A stretch of DNA of 64,000 nt from Nocardioides gansuensis (GTDB lineage: Bacteria > Actinomycetota > Actinomycetes > Propionibacteriales > Nocardioidaceae). The number at the start of each line of letters is the position of its first letter. The first letter of the stretch is position 1. Position numbers and translations under genes: made by a program. Shown here one piece after another: positions 42,663 through 50,450 of this stretch. The stretch covers positions 62,001 to 126,000 of the forward strand of contig NZ_QDGZ01000008.1 of the NCBI RefSeq assembly GCF_003076135.1, written 5' to 3'. Under the pieces are notes generated by a model that searched no databases, had not been told where the DNA came from, and saw nothing but the letters and a program-made list of their open reading frames with translations.

Positions 42663-43513
42663 TCCGGGGCCGGCTCGGAGTGCAGCGGGCGGCTGCGGGT
42701 CGCACCGCCGCTCGCGACGACCACGCAGGCGACGGCGAGCCACTGGAGGGGCGAGAGCAGCTCGTGGAGCACCACGATCGCGGCGAGGGCGGCTGCGGCC
42801 GGCTCCAGGCTCATCAGGATCCCGAAGACCGACGGCGCCAGCGACCTCAGCGCCACCATCTCGCAGCTGTAGGGCACCACCGAGCTCAGCAGCCCGACCA
42901 GCGCGCCGATCACCAGCACGCGCGGGTCGAGCAGCGTCGACCCGCCGGCCAGCACGGCCGGCACGGTCATCAGCACGGTCGCCAGGACACTGGCCACGGC
43001 CAGGCCGTCGAGGCCGGGCCAGCGCCGCCCGGTGCTGGCGCTGAGCAGGATGTACGCCGCCCACGCGGCGCCCGCCAGGAGCGCGAACGCCACCCCCGCC
43101 ACCGACAGGTCGGCCGGCTCCAGGCCGAGCAGGAGCACGCCGACGGCCGCGAGGCCGACCCAGAGCAGGTCCCGGGCACGCCTCGACCCGACGACCGCGA
43201 GGGTGAGCGGGCCGACGAACTCGATCGTCACCGCGATCCCGAGCGGGATCCGGGCGAAGGACTGGTAGATCGCCCAGTTCATGATCCCGAGGCTGAGGGC
43301 GAAGCCCGCGGCGACCAGCCAGTCGTCCCGGCTCCGGCCGCGCAGCTGCGGGCGTGCGATCGCGACCAGCACCAGGGCGCTGGTCACCAGTCGCAACCAC
43401 ACCATCGCCGTCGGGTCGACGGTGCCGAACAGGTCCTTCGCGACCGCCGCGCCCACCTGCACCGAGACGATGCCGACCAGCACGAGCCAGACGGGTCCCA
43501 GGCGCGTGCTCAC
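42659..43513 (-). CDS. EamA-family (DMT) exporter, RhtA-like
   Basis: 284 aa, ten TM helices in two EamA repeats (about 5-130 and 140-275). PTAMVWLRLVTSALVL and PYSCEMVALRSLAPSVFGILMSLEP resemble RhtA, the threonine/homoserine exporter. GTG start with a TAGATT box 6 nt upstream, so leaderless. The substrate is probably an amino acid or related metabolite, by similarity only. Confidence 0.85.
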   Translation of the reverse strand: MSTRLGPVWLVLVGIVSVQVGAAVAKDLFGTVDPTAMVWLRLVTSALVLVAIARPQLRGRSRDDWLVAAGFALSLGIMNWAIYQSFARIPLGIAVTIEFVGPLTLAVVGSRRARDLLWVGLAAVGVLLLGLEPADLSVAGVAFALLAGAAWAAYILLSASTGRRWPGLDGLAVASVLATVLMTVPAVLAGGSTLLDPRVLVIGALVGLLSSVVPYSCEMVALRSLAPSVFGILMSLEPAAAALAAIVVLHELLSPLQWLAVACVVVASGGATRSRPLHSEPAPD

Positions 43514-43519
43514 GGCGTC

Positions 43520-43525
43520 AATCTA
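43520..43525 (-). promoter_or_regulatory. -10 box of leaderless EamA gene
   Basis: TAGATT on the minus strand, 6 nt before the GTG start. Confidence 0.5.
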
Positions 43526-43567
43526 GGGGCCGGCTCTCGATGCGCGGTTGGTGGTCCCTCGCGACCG

Positions 43568-44137
43568 CTACTCGACCAGCGACTTGATCGCGGCGCGAGC
43601 GTGCCTGGCCTCCGCATCGAAGAAGTCCAGGCCCCAGTCGGCCACGATCGCGGGGTGCTGGAAGGGCTCGCCCGGCCCGTCGGCCCCCCGGAGCGACTCG
43701 CGGACGTCCTGGAGCTCCTTGCGCGCCTGCGCCAGCTCCTCGACGTACTGCTCGAGCATCGCCCGCGTGCTGGCCGGGTCGGACACGTGGCCCATCAGCA
43801 GCCGCAGCAGCACGGTGTGCTTGATCACCGGGAAGCCCGCCGGCGTCGTCTCCATCCAGGTGCGGAGGGCGGTCCGGCCGGCCTCGGTGATGGCGTACGT
43901 CGTGACGTCCCGGCCCCCGTCGCTGCGGGTGTGCGGCTCGACCAGGCCGTGCTCGGTGAGTCGGGTCAGCTCGGAGTAGATCTGGCTCATCGCGGGGGCG
44001 ACCCAGTAGAAGCGCAGGGTCACGTCGGCGCGCTGCTTGAGCTCGTAGCCGGTCAGCTCGTCGCCGAAGGTGAGCAGCCCGAGGAGCGCGTAGGAGGTGA
44101 CGGGAAGCGCCTGCCCCAGCATTTTCCCTTGACTCAT
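43568..44137 (-). CDS. PadR-family transcriptional regulator
   Basis: 189 aa. Winged helix at 12-85: TSYALLGLLTFGDELTGYEL, RFYWVAPAMSQIYSELTRL, EHGLVEPHTRSDGGRDVTTYAITEAGRTAL, the PadR pattern. C-terminal coiled coil (about 130-160) for dimerisation. It is divergent from the ABC exporter operon with 51 bp between. PadR proteins usually repress such neighbouring exporters. ATG 44137 lies 9 nt after TACTCT (minus strand). Confidence 0.88.
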   Translation of the reverse strand: MSQGKMLGQALPVTSYALLGLLTFGDELTGYELKQRADVTLRFYWVAPAMSQIYSELTRLTEHGLVEPHTRSDGGRDVTTYAITEAGRTALRTWMETTPAGFPVIKHTVLLRLLMGHVSDPASTRAMLEQYVEELAQARKELQDVRESLRGADGPGEPFQHPAIVADWGLDFFDAEARHARAAIKSLVE

Positions 44138-44151
44138 GGTGCCACCAGAGT

Positions 44152-44172
44152 AGTGTTCCTGTTCGGAATAGT
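44152..44172. promoter_or_regulatory. Candidate PadR operator
   Basis: AGTGTTCC - TGTTC - GGAATAGT: 8-bp arms, 6 of 8 symmetric, in the divergent promoter region between padR and the ABC genes, overlapping the likely promoters. Confidence 0.45.
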
Positions 44173-44188
44173 CACGGAGGGAGAACGC

Positions 44189-45181
44189 GTGTTCGCAGGG
44201 GGAGGCGAGGCGCCGGCCATCGAGGCCGTCGACCTCGTGAAGCACTTCGGAGAGACGGTGGCGGTGGACGGGGTGAGCCTGTCCGTGCCGCGCGGCAGCG
44301 TGCTGGGGCTGCTCGGCCCCAACGGCGCCGGCAAGACGACCACCGTCCGGATGATGACGACGCTCACCGAGCCCACGAGCGGCACCGCTCGGGTCAACGG
44401 GCACGACGTCGTGACGGAGCCGGCGGCGGTGCGCCGCAGCATGGGTCTGACCGGTCAGGCAGCGACCGTGGACGAGCTGCTCACCGGCCGGGAGAACCTC
44501 CGCCTCATCGGGTCGCTCTACGGGCTCTCGACCGCCTACATCAGGCGAGCGTCCGACGAGCTGCTGGAGCGGTTCTCGCTCGCTGACGCTGGGGACAGGA
44601 TCGTCAAGACCTACTCCGGCGGCATGCGCAGACGTCTCGACCTCGCCGTGAGCCTGATCGCGACCCCGCCGGTCCTCTTCCTGGACGAGCCCACCACCGG
44701 GCTCGACCCGCGCAGCCGCGTGGAGCTGTGGGACGTGCTGCGGGAGCTGGTCCGGGACGGGACGACGTTGCTGCTCACGACGCAATACCTCGAGGAGGCC
44801 GACCAGCTGGCCAACCGCATCGTGGTGATCGACAAGGGCAGGGTGATCGCAGAGGGCACGCCCCTCGAGCTGAAGAACCAGTCCGGCAAGGCGGCTCTGG
44901 TGGTGACGGTGTCGCACGCCGAGGACCTGCCGATCGCCGAGCGGATGCTGCGAGACCTGGTGGCCGAGGTCCACGTGGACAGCTCGGCACGACAGCTCAC
45001 GGCACCCGCAGAAGGTCTCGCCGACGTGACCCGCGTCGCCCACGTCTTCGGGGACAGCCGGATCGAGCTCGACGACCTCGGTCTCAAGCGCCCGAGCCTC
45101 GACGACGTCTTCCTGCACCTGACCGGACACCGCGCCGAGGACACCACGGCGGCACCCGAAGCCGAGGAGGCCATCCGATGA
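44189..45181 (+). CDS. Daunorubicin-resistance-type ABC ATPase (DrrA-like)
   Basis: 330 aa, GTG start after GGAGGGAG. Walker A GPNGAGKTTT (about 48), Q-loop near RRSMGLTGQAATVDELLTGREN, signature YSGGMRRRLDLA, Walker B LFLDEPTTGLDPRSR, H-loop replaced by LLTTQYLEEADQLA, and the C-terminal DrrA-type domain ending PSLDDVFLHLTGH. It powers efflux with the next gene, which overlaps by 4 nt. Confidence 0.93.
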   Translation: MFAGGGEAPAIEAVDLVKHFGETVAVDGVSLSVPRGSVLGLLGPNGAGKTTTVRMMTTLTEPTSGTARVNGHDVVTEPAAVRRSMGLTGQAATVDELLTGRENLRLIGSLYGLSTAYIRRASDELLERFSLADAGDRIVKTYSGGMRRRLDLAVSLIATPPVLFLDEPTTGLDPRSRVELWDVLRELVRDGTTLLLTTQYLEEADQLANRIVVIDKGRVIAEGTPLELKNQSGKAALVVTVSHAEDLPIAERMLRDLVAEVHVDSSARQLTAPAEGLADVTRVAHVFGDSRIELDDLGLKRPSLDDVFLHLTGHRAEDTTAAPEAEEAIR

Positions 45182-46035
45182 CGATCGACAGCGCCCACCT
45201 GACCGCGGAGGGACGCCTCGCGCGGCCCGAGATCCGCGACACCGGCCTCCTGCGCCAGTCCCTGGCGATCACCCGCCGCAACCTGATCCACATCAAGCGG
45301 ATGCCCGAGATGCTCCTCGACGTCACCATCCAGCCGGTGATGTTCGTGCTGCTCTTCGCCTACGTGTTCGGCGGCTCCATCGCGGTCGGCGGCTCTCCGT
45401 CGGGCTACCGCGAATGGCTGATGGCCGGGATCATGGCCCAGACCATCGCGTTCGCGTCCTTCATCGTGGCGGTGGGGCTGACGGCCGACATCGACAAGGG
45501 CATCGTCGACCGGCTCCGGTCGCTGCCGATCCACCCGGCGGCCGTGCTGGTCGGCCGGAGCGTGTCGAGCCTGATGCACTCCAGCATCGGCGTCCTGATC
45601 ATGTCCCTGACCGGCCTCATCGTGGGCTGGCGGATCCGGGACGGCTTCGCTGACGCGGTGCTCGCGTATGTGCTGCTGCTGTCGTGGGGCTTCGCCATGA
45701 TCTGGGTCGGCATCCTCGTCGGCTCGGCCATGCGCTCGGTGGAGGCGGTCAACGGCCTCATGTTCGCCACGATGTTCCCGATCACGTTCCTCGCGGACAC
45801 GTTCGCGCCGACCGAGCACATGCCCTCCTGGCTGCGCACGGTCGCCGAGTGGAACCCCATGTCCTCGCTGGTCCAGGCACTGCGCGAGCTGTGGGGCAAC
45901 GACGTGCCCGCGCCCGCCGACGCCGCCCTGCCGCTCCAGCATCCGGTGCTGAGCACGCTGATCTGGGTGGTCGTGATCACGGCCGTGACCGCTCCGCTCG
46001 CGCTCCGGGCGTTCAACAAGCGCACCCGCGACTAG
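45178..46035 (+). CDS. ABC-2 type exporter permease (DrrB-like)
   Basis: 285 aa, six TM helices. An amphipathic N terminus with TRRNLIHIKRMPEMLLDVTIQPVMFVLLF is followed by the ABC-2 motif region YREWLMAGIMAQ and ADIDKGIVDRLRSLPIHP, typical of DrrB/NodJ permeases, and then WNPMSSLVQALRELW. It forms a drug or lipid exporter with the upstream ATPase under probable PadR control. Confidence 0.92.
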   Translation: MTIDSAHLTAEGRLARPEIRDTGLLRQSLAITRRNLIHIKRMPEMLLDVTIQPVMFVLLFAYVFGGSIAVGGSPSGYREWLMAGIMAQTIAFASFIVAVGLTADIDKGIVDRLRSLPIHPAAVLVGRSVSSLMHSSIGVLIMSLTGLIVGWRIRDGFADAVLAYVLLLSWGFAMIWVGILVGSAMRSVEAVNGLMFATMFPITFLADTFAPTEHMPSWLRTVAEWNPMSSLVQALRELWGNDVPAPADAALPLQHPVLSTLIWVVVITAVTAPLALRAFNKRTRD

Positions 46036-46077
46036 TCACCGCAACACTGGCTCATTCGAGGCATGAGGGAGGCATCC

Positions 46078-47199
46078 ATGAGGACGCTGCTGATGGTCGG
46101 CACCCGCAAGGGTCTGTGGCTGGGCACCTCCGACGAGGCCCGGCTGGAATGGGAGTGGACGGGTCCGCACTTCCAGATGGAGGAGGTCTACAGCGTCCTC
46201 CTGGACAAGCGGGGGTCGACTCCGCGCATCCTCGCCGGGGCGTCGTCGAGCTGGCTCGGCCCGCAGGTGTGGCGCTCCGACGACCTCGGACAGACCTGGG
46301 AGGAGACGCCCAACGGGGCGGTGCGCTTCCCCGACGACGCGCTGCTCGCCGATGGCACCCCGGCCACCCTCGCGAGGGTCTGGCAGCTGCAGCCCGGCGC
46401 CGAGGACGGCGTGGTCTGGGCCGGCACCGAGCCCGGCGCGATCTTCAGGTCCACCGACCGCGGCGAGACCTTCGAGCTGGTGCGCGGGCTGTGGGACCAC
46501 CCGCACCGCACCGAGTGGAACGAGGGCTACGGCGGGCAGGCGTTCCACACCATCCTGCCGCACCCCACCGACCCCGACTCCGTGCTGGCCGCGATCTCCA
46601 CCGGCGGCGTCTATCGCACCTCCGACGGCGGCGCGACATGGGTGGCGTCCAACAAGGGGATCAAGGCCGAGTTCATGCCGGGGGAGCGGCACTACCCCGA
46701 GTTCGGCCAGTGCGTGCACAAGGTCGCGCGGCACCCCGGCAAACCGGACCAGCTGTTCCTCCAGAACCACGGGGGCGTCTACCGCTCCGACGACGGCGGC
46801 GAGTCGTGGCAGGACATCGCCCACCTGTCCGAGGATGGCGGCTTGCCGACCGAGTTTGGCTTCGCGGTGGTCGTGCACCCGCACCAGCCGGACACGGCGT
46901 ACAACTTCCCGATCGCCGACGCCGGCGGCCGCTGGCCCGTCGACGGCAAGGCGCGCGTCTGGCGCACCACCGACGCGGGCGCGTCGTGGGAGCCGCTCGG
47001 TGAGGGCATGCTGCCGGACGAGTACTACGCCGCGGTGATGCGCGACGCGCTGTGCACGGACGACCACGACACCGTCGGCCTCTACTTCGGAGGCCGCAAC
47101 GGGGGCGTCTGGGCCTCGGCCGACGAGGGTGAGACCTGGCGGGAGATCCACAAGGACCTGCCTGACGTGATGGTCGTGCGCGCCGCGGCCATCGACTGA
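46078..47199 (+). CDS. BNR-repeat beta-propeller protein
   Basis: 373 aa, no signal peptide. Asp-box (BNR) repeats SxDxGxTW recur: RSDDLGQTWEE, RSTDRGETFEL, RTSDGGATWVA, RSDDGGESWQD, RTTDAGASWEP, ASADEGETWRE. This makes a six- or seven-bladed sialidase/Vps10-type propeller. Catalytic residues of sialidases are not evident. GGGAGG 6 nt before ATG 46078 decides the start. Proteins of this kind are annotated exo-alpha-sialidase or glycosyl hydrolase, but the function is unproven. Confidence 0.8.
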   Translation: MRTLLMVGTRKGLWLGTSDEARLEWEWTGPHFQMEEVYSVLLDKRGSTPRILAGASSSWLGPQVWRSDDLGQTWEETPNGAVRFPDDALLADGTPATLARVWQLQPGAEDGVVWAGTEPGAIFRSTDRGETFELVRGLWDHPHRTEWNEGYGGQAFHTILPHPTDPDSVLAAISTGGVYRTSDGGATWVASNKGIKAEFMPGERHYPEFGQCVHKVARHPGKPDQLFLQNHGGVYRSDDGGESWQDIAHLSEDGGLPTEFGFAVVVHPHQPDTAYNFPIADAGGRWPVDGKARVWRTTDAGASWEPLGEGMLPDEYYAAVMRDALCTDDHDTVGLYFGGRNGGVWASADEGETWREIHKDLPDVMVVRAAAID

Positions 47200-47226
47200 C
47201 TGGCTCCCGACTGGAAGGACGGCCCC

Positions 47227-47697
47227 GTGCCTTCGTTCTCCACAGCACGGTCGACGACGATCGCCGCCGACCCTGCCGTTGTCCACGCACTGATCGAGGA
47301 CTTCCGCGCGTGGCGGAAGTGGTCGCCCTGGGAGGACCTCGACCCAGACCTCAAGCGCACCTACTCCGGCCCCGAGCGCGGTGTCGGCTCCCGCTACGAG
47401 TGGAGCGGCAACAAGAAGGCGGGCCAGGGCAGCATGGAGATCGTGGAGTCCGACCCGCCCGGATCAGGCCCCGGGCGGGTCGTGATCGACCTCGAGTTCC
47501 TCAAGCCCTTCAAGGCCCGCAACACCACCCGCTACGACCTCAAGCCGACCGGCGCCGGCACCGACGTCACCTGGACGATGTCGGGGGAGCGCAACGTGCT
47601 GATGGCCGTCGCCGGTGCCCTGTTCTTCGACAAGGCGATCGGCAAGGACTTCGAGAAGGGACTCGCCCGGCTCAAGGCTGCCGCCGAAGTCACCTGA
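47227..47697 (+). CDS. SRPBCC-family protein
   Basis: 156 aa, GTG start behind GGAAGGA. START/Bet v1-like fold: ARSTTIAADPAVVHALIEDFRAWRKWSPWEDLD at the N terminus and a C-terminal helix GKDFEKGLARLKAAAE. The family binds hydrophobic ligands; role unknown. Its 3' end overlaps the convergent RibD-C gene by 8 nt. Confidence 0.85.
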   Translation: MPSFSTARSTTIAADPAVVHALIEDFRAWRKWSPWEDLDPDLKRTYSGPERGVGSRYEWSGNKKAGQGSMEIVESDPPGSGPGRVVIDLEFLKPFKARNTTRYDLKPTGAGTDVTWTMSGERNVLMAVAGALFFDKAIGKDFEKGLARLKAAAEVT

Positions 47698-48271
47698 TGA
47701 ACTCGAACACCTGCTTCTGGATGCCGTTGGAGTAGGCAGCGTGGTCGACCAGTCGTAGCTTCTGCGCGTCCTTGTCGGCGTCGCTGAAGAGTCGCTTCCC
47801 CGCGCCGAGGAGGAGCGGGAAGACGAGCAGGTGATAGCGGTCGACCAGGCCGGCGTCCGCGAGGGTGCGGGCCAGGGTCGCGCTGCCGTGGACGGCGATC
47901 GGCCCGCCCTCGGTCTCCTTCAGGGCTGCGACGTCGTCCAGGGAGCGGAGGATGTGCACCTCGCCCCAGCTGTGCTCGGCCTGCTCGACCGTCTTGGCCT
48001 CGAGCGTCGTGGAGACCACGTACTTCGGCATCGCGTTGTAGGTCGCGAACTCCTCCATCTTCGGCCAGACCGGCGCGAAGGCCTCATAGGAGACCCGGCC
48101 CAGCAGGAGCGCCGTGGTCTCCTCCTGCTCGGTGCCCTTGAGCTCGTAGGCCTCGGGGACGAAGTCGACAGCCTTGAAGGTCCAGCCGGAGTTGCGGTAG
48201 CCCGGCTCCCCGCCGGGTGCCTCGACGACGCCGTCGAGGGACATGAAGGCGGTGACGATGAGGGTGCGCAT
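47690..48271 (-). CDS. RibD C-terminal/DHFR-fold reductase-like protein
   Basis: 193 aa. MRTLIVTAFMSLDGVVEAPGG, then LLLGRVSYEAFAPVWP, KYVVSTTL and GPIAVHGSATLARTLADAGLVD, the pattern of dihydrofolate-reductase-fold proteins of the RibD-C family common in Actinobacteria. Probably NADPH binding; the substrate is unknown and it is not the cell's folA by sequence. AAGGAG precedes the ATG. Confidence 0.87.
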   Translation of the reverse strand: MRTLIVTAFMSLDGVVEAPGGEPGYRNSGWTFKAVDFVPEAYELKGTEQEETTALLLGRVSYEAFAPVWPKMEEFATYNAMPKYVVSTTLEAKTVEQAEHSWGEVHILRSLDDVAALKETEGGPIAVHGSATLARTLADAGLVDRYHLLVFPLLLGAGKRLFSDADKDAQKLRLVDHAAYSNGIQKQVFEFIR

Positions 48272-48372
48272 GGGAGTGCTCCTTGAGTGAGGGGTTCGGT
48301 CATCCTCTCCACGAATGAGGAGGGCGGGATACGACAGACCGGTTTCGGGGCTTCAGCCGGGGTCCTTCTCGA

Positions 48373-48411
48373 CGCTAGCTTCTGGCCCGCCCAGCGGGCC
48401 AGAAGCTAGCG
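48373..48411. repeat. Perfect 18-bp inverted repeat with 3-nt loop
   Basis: CGCTAGCTTCTGGCCCGC - CCA - GCGGGCCAGAAGCTAGCG. No T-run follows on either strand. It lies between divergent genes, so a terminator is unexpected. It could be a small mobile relic, a recombination site or a structured 5' leader. Confidence 0.8.
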
Positions 48412-48658
48412 CCTGGCGGAGCGTGTGCGGGGGCCTGTGGACAGGGGGACGCCGAATGTCGGTCGGCCGCGCTGGGCTGGGATCCATGAGCGCCGACCAC
48501 CCCACCCATCAGGACCTGGTTGATCGGCAGGACATCAGAGACCTCGCCCGCGAGCTGGCCCGCGAGCGGAGAGAAGCGCGGAGAGAAGCGCATGGAGACG
48601 CCGGGCGAGCCAGCGCCCTGAGGGCGAGACGGCCGCAGCCGCCTGCCGAGGGCGGAAG

Positions 48659-48664
48659 TAGGCT
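48659..48664 (+). promoter_or_regulatory. -10 box of leaderless ilvD promoter
   Basis: TAGGCT, 7 nt, ATG. Confidence 0.6.
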
Positions 48665-48671
48665 CGCGCCC

Positions 48672-50390
48672 ATGAGCGCCACCCAGGACCGACCCGCGGA
48701 CCGACCCGCCGCCCCGGACATCAAGCCCCGTTCCCGCGACGTCACCGACGGCCTCGAGAAGGCTGCCGCACGGGGCATGCTGCGGGCGGTCGGCATGGGC
48801 GACGACGACTGGGAGAAGCCTCAGATCGGCGTGGCGTCCAGCTGGAACGAGATCACGCCGTGCAACCTCAGCCTCGACCGGCTGGCGAAGGCCGTGAAGA
48901 ACGGCGTGCACGCGGCGGGCGGCTACCCGCTCGAGTTCGGCACGATCTCGGTGTCGGACGGCATCTCGATGGGCCACGAGGGCATGCACTTCTCGCTGGT
49001 GAGCCGGGAGGTGATCGCCGATTCGGTCGAGACGGTGATGATGGCCGAGCGGCTCGACGGCTCGGTGCTGCTGGCCGGCTGCGACAAGAGCCTGCCCGGC
49101 ATGCTGATGGCGGCGGCCCGCCTCGACCTCGCGAGCGTCTTCCTCTACGCCGGCTCGATCATGCCCGGCAACGTCGACGGCAAGGACGTCACGATCATCG
49201 ACGCGTTCGAGGCGGTCGGGGCGTGCCTGGCCGGCAAGATCACCAGGGAGGAGGTCGACCGCATCGAGCGGGCGATCTGCCCGGGCGAGGGCGCTTGCGG
49301 CGGCATGTACACCGCCAACACCATGGCCGCCGTCGGCGAGGCGCTCGGCATGTCACTGCCGGGGAGTGCCGCCCCACCGGCCGTCGACCGCCGTCGCGAC
49401 GGCTTCGCCCACAAGTCCGGCGAGGCGGTGGTCGAGCTGCTCCGTCAGGGCATCACCGCCCGCCAGATCATGACGAAGGAGGCGTTCGAGAACGCCATCA
49501 CCGTGGTCATGGCGCTCGGCGGCTCCACCAACGCGGTGCTCCACCTGCTCGCGATCGCCCGCGAGGCGGAGGTCGACCTGACCCTCGATGACTTCAACCG
49601 GGTCGGCGACAAGGTGCCCCACCTGGGCGACCTCAAGCCGTTCGGCAAGTACGTCATGAACGACGTCGACAAGATCGGCGGCATCCCTGTGGTGATGAAG
49701 GCGCTGCTCGACGCCGGCCTCATGCACGGCGACTGCCTCACGGTGACGGGCAAGACCCTGGCCGAGAACCTCGCCGACATCGCCCCGCCCGGGCTGGACG
49801 ACGAGGTGATCCGCAGTCTCGACCGGCCGATCCACAAGACCGGCGGCCTCACCATCCTCAAGGGCTCGCTGGCCCCCGAGGGTGCGGTCGTGAAGTCGGC
49901 CGGCTTCGACGAGTCGGTCTTCCGCGGCACTGCGCGGGTCTTCGACGGCGAGCGCGCCGCCCTGGACGCGCTCGCCGAGGGCAGGATCCTGCCTGGCGAC
50001 GTGGTCGTGATCCGCTACGAGGGCCCCAAGGGCGGTCCCGGCATGCGCGAGATGCTTGCGATCACCGGCGCCATCAAGGGGGCCGGCCTCGGCAAGGACG
50101 TCCTGCTGATCACCGACGGTCGCTTCTCCGGTGGCACGACCGGGCTGTGCGTCGGGCACATCGCCCCCGAGGCTGTGGACGCCGGACCCATCGCCTTCGT
50201 CCGCGACGGCGACCAGATCACCCTCGACGTCGCCAACCGGACCCTGGAAGTCGAGCTCGCCGATGGCTCGGAGTCCTGGGAGGACCGCAAGGTCGACTGG
50301 GCACCCAACCCGCCGAAGTACACCCGCGGCGTGCTGGGCAAGTACGCCAAGGTCGTGCAGTCCGCCGCGCATGGAGCCGTGACCCAGTAG
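48672..50390 (+). CDS. ilvD: Dihydroxy-acid dehydratase
   Basis: 572 aa. The three cluster cysteines are Cys64 (ITPCN), Cys137 (LAGCDKSLPG) and Cys209 (GEGACGGMYTAN), as expected for [2Fe-2S] IlvD. C-terminal SGGTTGLCVGHIAPEA. It dehydrates dihydroxy acids to the 2-oxo acids of valine and isoleucine. The start is set by the leaderless box; the open frame upstream is not conserved. It is separated from ilvBNC by 6.3 kb and has no attenuator of its own. Confidence 0.96.
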   Translation: MSATQDRPADRPAAPDIKPRSRDVTDGLEKAAARGMLRAVGMGDDDWEKPQIGVASSWNEITPCNLSLDRLAKAVKNGVHAAGGYPLEFGTISVSDGISMGHEGMHFSLVSREVIADSVETVMMAERLDGSVLLAGCDKSLPGMLMAAARLDLASVFLYAGSIMPGNVDGKDVTIIDAFEAVGACLAGKITREEVDRIERAICPGEGACGGMYTANTMAAVGEALGMSLPGSAAPPAVDRRRDGFAHKSGEAVVELLRQGITARQIMTKEAFENAITVVMALGGSTNAVLHLLAIAREAEVDLTLDDFNRVGDKVPHLGDLKPFGKYVMNDVDKIGGIPVVMKALLDAGLMHGDCLTVTGKTLAENLADIAPPGLDDEVIRSLDRPIHKTGGLTILKGSLAPEGAVVKSAGFDESVFRGTARVFDGERAALDALAEGRILPGDVVVIRYEGPKGGPGMREMLAITGAIKGAGLGKDVLLITDGRFSGGTTGLCVGHIAPEAVDAGPIAFVRDGDQITLDVANRTLEVELADGSESWEDRKVDWAPNPPKYTRGVLGKYAKVVQSAAHGAVTQ

Positions 50391-50436
50391 TCCAGTGACC
50401 AGTAGTCCGGTGACGCAGCGTCCGGTGACGCAGTGG
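50388..50436. repeat. Short 15-16 bp tandem repeats
   Basis: Three degenerate units of the type AGTAGTCCRGTGACGC run from the ilvD stop codon almost to the next gene's -10 box. Slippage here could vary the spacing between ilvD and the next promoter. Confidence 0.6.
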
Positions 50437-50437
50437 A

Positions 50438-50443
50438 TACGCT
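50438..50443 (+). promoter_or_regulatory. -10 box of leaderless promoter
   Basis: TACGCT, 7 nt, ATG of the membrane protein gene. Confidence 0.55.
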
Positions 50444-50450
50444 CCCGCCC

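Larger units (their letters stand above)
48272..48671 (+). other. Upstream region of ilvD
   Basis: 400 bp. It holds the 39-bp hairpin at 48373-48411 and an open stretch in frame with ilvD (ATG at 48486, peptide start MSADHPTHQDLVDRQD). The open stretch turns Arg-rich with rare AGA/AGG codons and lies upstream of the ilvD -10 box, so it is more likely chance or a gene relic than part of ilvD. Confidence 0.4.

Noticed and set aside
41007..43400. Minus-strand open frame across the PhoD-like and EamA genes
   Set aside because: It spans two unrelated real genes on different strands and has no conserved motif.
44689..47000. Other long overlapping frames on both strands of the ABC, BNR and ilv genes
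   Set aside because: Each lies opposite or out of frame with a gene that has clear motifs; none shows a domain, SD site or -10 box.
48315..48671. In-frame N-terminal extension of ilvD
   Set aside because: IlvD from 48672 has full family length and a leaderless -10 box directly before it; the extension is Arg-rich and would include the 39-bp hairpin.
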